Both the position numbers and the translations under genes were made by a program. Positions 33,726 through 35,555 of a stretch of 35,555 nucleotides of DNA are shown here, one piece after another. This stretch comes from a bacterium (lineage in GTDB: Bacteria; Pseudomonadota; Alphaproteobacteria; Rhizobiales; Aestuariivirgaceae). Each line of letters starts with the position of its first letter. Position 1 is the stretch's first letter. The DNA is taken from positions 1 through 35,555 of the forward strand of contig JALHQC010000043.1 in the NCBI GenBank assembly GCA_022842165.1. The letters run 5' to 3'. Below the pieces are notes generated by a model that made no database searches, was not told the DNA's origin, and worked only from the letters and a program-made list of their open reading frames with translations.

Positions 33726-34961
33726 TCAAAGAGTTCGCACGCGCGGATTGGCCGTCCGCCGCAGCATCAGGTCGGTCACCGCCCACACCAGCGCGTCGAG
33801 CCGGTCCGGGCTTTTCAACCCGGCGCGGATCGCCGAGCACATTTCATCCTCGAGTTCGGGGAACACGCCGGCATGGCGCACGCGTCCCTGTTCATAAAGT
33901 GCGGCCACCGGTTCGGCGCGGGCGCGCTTTCCCTGGCTTGCATGCACGGCGCGGAACGACAGGCTCTCGTCTACCTCGCGCAGCACCTGCTCCACCATGG
34001 CGCCGCCCTGGTTTACCTCCGCCACCACGCGGTCGGCGTTGCGGCCATGATAAAGCGCCACCACGCGGTTCGCCCATTGCGAAGGCCGCGCACCATTCAT
34101 CGTGCAATCTTCCAGCACATAGGCCAGGCCGTCGTCTCCTAGCCCCACGCAGATGATGCCACAGGCATTCGATTTCCGGCCATGGCTCGCCGGCGGGTCC
34201 ACCGCCACCACGATCCGCAGCAGCTCGGGCGTTTGCCGCACCCTGCCCTGCTCGATCAGGCCACGCTGGAACAGCGCGTCGGGATCATCGTCGATCAGCT
34301 CGCCGTCGAGTTCCTGCCGGCCCAGCCTCGTGCCGCCATAGCGGGCCTGCACATCTTTCCAGAAGCTCCGCGCCAGATGGGCGCGGTTGTCCGCCGTGCG
34401 CGTGCGCGTCACCGCCGTTGCTGCATCCGCCAGCAGCCGCTTCAGCAAGGCGCTCGGCCGTGGCGTCGTGGTAATCACCACGCGCGGGTTTGTCCCCAGC
34501 CGCAGCGCGAAGGCCAGCATGTCCCATGCGGCCTCGGCGTGTTTCCATTTGCCCAGCTCGTCGCACCAGGCGGCATCGAATTGCGGCCCCCGCAGCCCAT
34601 CGGGATCATCCGCCGAAAACACCTGGGCGATCGACCCGTTGCGCCACGTGAGCAGCCGCTTCGAAGGCTCATAGACGGGGCGCTCGTCATCCTCGTGGAT
34701 CGCCAGCAGGCCCGACTTTCCCTCGATCATCACCAGCCGCGCCTCGTCGAAGGTCGGCCCGACAATGGCGATCCGTTCAGAACGCGGCCCCGTCTCGGGC
34801 CACAGCCCCAGGGCCTGCGCCCGCACCCATTCGGCACCCGCCCTGGTTTTTCCCGCACCGCGCCCGCCGAGGATCAGCCAGCTCCGCCAGGCCTCGCCGC
34901 CGGGTGGAAGCTGCTTTCCCTCGCGCGCCCAATTGCGCCAGTCACGATTGAGAAGCGCCAC
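33726..34961 (-). CDS. GTA gp2-like large terminase (DNA-packaging ATPase/nuclease)
   Basis: The 411-residue packaging motor has Walker A GGRGAGKT (about 32-39), Walker B with catalytic acid QFDAAWCDE (about 127-135), and an RNase H-like nuclease part with VVAVDPPASHG, VVAEVNQGG and DALVWAVTDLML. I placed the start at GTG 34961 (VALLNRDWRNWARE), 20 bp inside the end of the small terminase gene, because GTA terminases begin shortly before the DW...LPP motif. The frame is open to ATG 35126, which would overlap gene 1 by 185 bp; that longer form cannot be excluded. Confidence 0.92.
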   Translation of the reverse strand: MALLNRDWRNWAREGKQLPPGGEAWRSWLILGGRGAGKTRAGAEWVRAQALGLWPETGPRSERIAIVGPTFDEARLVMIEGKSGLLAIHEDDERPVYEPSKRLLTWRNGSIAQVFSADDPDGLRGPQFDAAWCDELGKWKHAEAAWDMLAFALRLGTNPRVVITTTPRPSALLKRLLADAATAVTRTRTADNRAHLARSFWKDVQARYGGTRLGRQELDGELIDDDPDALFQRGLIEQGRVRQTPELLRIVVAVDPPASHGRKSNACGIICVGLGDDGLAYVLEDCTMNGARPSQWANRVVALYHGRNADRVVAEVNQGGAMVEQVLREVDESLSFRAVHASQGKRARAEPVAALYEQGRVRHAGVFPELEDEMCSAIRAGLKSPDRLDALVWAVTDLMLRRTANPRVRTL

Positions 34962-35478
34962 CTGGCGGATCGGCAGTGTCCGCGACAGGCGTCTCGCCTG
35001 CTCGCTGTTCTTGGATCTCCCGGTGCAGTCCCTCAAGCTTGTCCGCAAGCGCGTCACGCTCGGCGTCATCAAAGTCGCGTCTGGCCTTTCGCTGCCGGGC
35101 GCGCTGGGCTCGTTCCTTGCGTTCAAGTTCCAGCACCTTCTCCAGCGTGCGCACCAGCGTGTTCATGGCGCGAATGTCGCGTTCGCTCGTCGCGGCGGTC
35201 GCCTGTTCGTTCAGGGTGTCGATCTGTGCTTCGAGTTCGCCCAGCCGCTGCTGCAGAAGCGCCTTCAGCCGGGCGATCGTTTCCCGCGTGCCGCTCTGCT
35301 TCTTCTTCGGGGCCCCGCGCAGCTTCCATCCGGAATTGCGAGCCTGCGCGATCAGCGCCTGCGTTGACAGTCCGGCCTCCGCCGCGATGGCCGAGACCTG
35401 TTCCCTGCCATCCTCATATCGTTTCCGCGCCGATGTCCAAAAGTCATCGGGCGCCGGTTCATCACCCTCGCCGCTCAT
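34942..35478 (-). CDS. GTA gp1-like small terminase
   Basis: The 178-residue protein has an HTH-like segment at residues 19-54 (SARKRYEDGREQVSAIAAEA then GLSTQALIAQARNSGWKLRG), a basic stretch (PKKKQS), then long charged coiled-coil helices to about residue 160 and a disordered acidic tail. Size, position before the large terminase and helical core fit the small terminase of GTA clusters. ATG 35478 (MSGEGDEPAP) was chosen because the predicted transcription start is near 35500; ATG 35490 and TTG 35535 are alternatives. It is the first gene of the cluster. Confidence 0.8.
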   Translation of the reverse strand: MSGEGDEPAPDDFWTSARKRYEDGREQVSAIAAEAGLSTQALIAQARNSGWKLRGAPKKKQSGTRETIARLKALLQQRLGELEAQIDTLNEQATAATSERDIRAMNTLVRTLEKVLELERKERAQRARQRKARRDFDDAERDALADKLEGLHREIQEQRAGETPVADTADPPGGASQS

Positions 35479-35507
35479 CGCCTGACCCATTTGTGGAGTA
35501 TGCCCTC

Positions 35508-35535
35508 TTCTAGCCGAACGACCGTACGCTGTCAA
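35508..35535 (-). promoter_or_regulatory. Sigma70-like promoter for the GTA operon
   Basis: On the minus strand, TTGACA (35530-35535, perfect -35 consensus) is followed by a 16-bp spacer and CTAGAA (35508-35513) as the -10 element. Transcription would begin near 35500, about 22 bp before the small terminase ATG. No TTAA-N7-TTAA CtrA box is visible in the 20 bp of sequence left upstream. Confidence 0.6.
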
Positions 35536-35555
35536 GGACTATTTCCCTATTACAG

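Noticed and set aside
34182-35513. 443-codon plus-strand open frame over the terminase genes
   Set aside because: Antisense shadow of the large and small terminase genes, with His/Arg/Gln-rich low-complexity translation.
19585-35555. Ordinary prophage
   Set aside because: No integrase, repressor, replication or att-like repeats visible; gene content and order follow GTA clusters. The right flank is outside the window, so this is not final.
1-35555. CRISPR arrays, tRNA or rRNA genes, insertion sequences
   Set aside because: None seen: no regularly spaced repeat series, no cloverleaf-like conserved T-loop sequence, no transposase frames.

Overview
The window looks like a chromosomal segment of a GC-rich alphaproteobacterium, most likely Hyphomicrobiales (Rhizobiales). 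The main reason is gene order: ccmIEFH (cycHJKL) - degP-like protease - response regulator - histidine kinase - glnE, with a feuN/feuP/feuQ-like locus nearby, is an arrangement known from rhizobia. No tRNA, rRNA, CRISPR array, integrase or transposase was seen.

Layout. (1) 1-9306, all minus strand: the N-terminal part of glnE (cut by the window edge), a two-component pair, a periplasmic Do/DegP protease, and ccmH, ccmF, ccmE, ccmI for cytochrome c maturation. (2) 9466-16792: a sarcosine catabolism block. soxB-soxD-soxA-soxG (heterotetrameric sarcosine oxidase) is on the plus strand. A MetF-like methylenetetrahydrofolate reductase converges on it from the minus strand. A plus-strand GlxA/SouR-type AraC regulator diverges from metF. 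The oxidase yields 5,10-methylene-THF, glycine and H2O2, so metF and the regulator fit functionally. (3) 17061-19468, minus strand: a small exported PepSY protein, an OmpR-type regulator and a PhoQ-like kinase, matching feuN-feuP-feuQ. In Rhizobium leguminosarum feuPQ is reported close to cycHJKL; here the sarcosine block lies between them.

(4) 19585-35478, minus strand: an intact, collinear cluster resembling the Rhodobacter capsulatus gene transfer agent (GTA). It runs from a sigma70-like promoter at the right edge through small terminase, large terminase, portal, prohead protease, capsid, connector, tail terminator, major tail protein, two tail assembly chaperones, tape measure, distal tail protein, hub, NlpC/P60 peptidase and the giant tip protein. 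It continues without a strand change into a DUF2793 fibre-like protein, a coiled-coil/TM XhlA-like protein, a GH24 endolysin and a 3TM holin. In R. capsulatus the fibre and lysis genes are encoded away from the main cluster. No replication, repressor or integration genes are visible, which favours a GTA over a prophage.

The most interesting points are the one-piece GTA plus fibre plus lysis module, the absence of a gene between the connector and tail terminator (gene 7, stopper), an HTH-like segment retained in the small terminase, and two RNA-structure candidates flanking the protease-capsid pair: a perfect hairpin just after the capsid gene and a ~165-bp imperfect palindrome between portal and protease.
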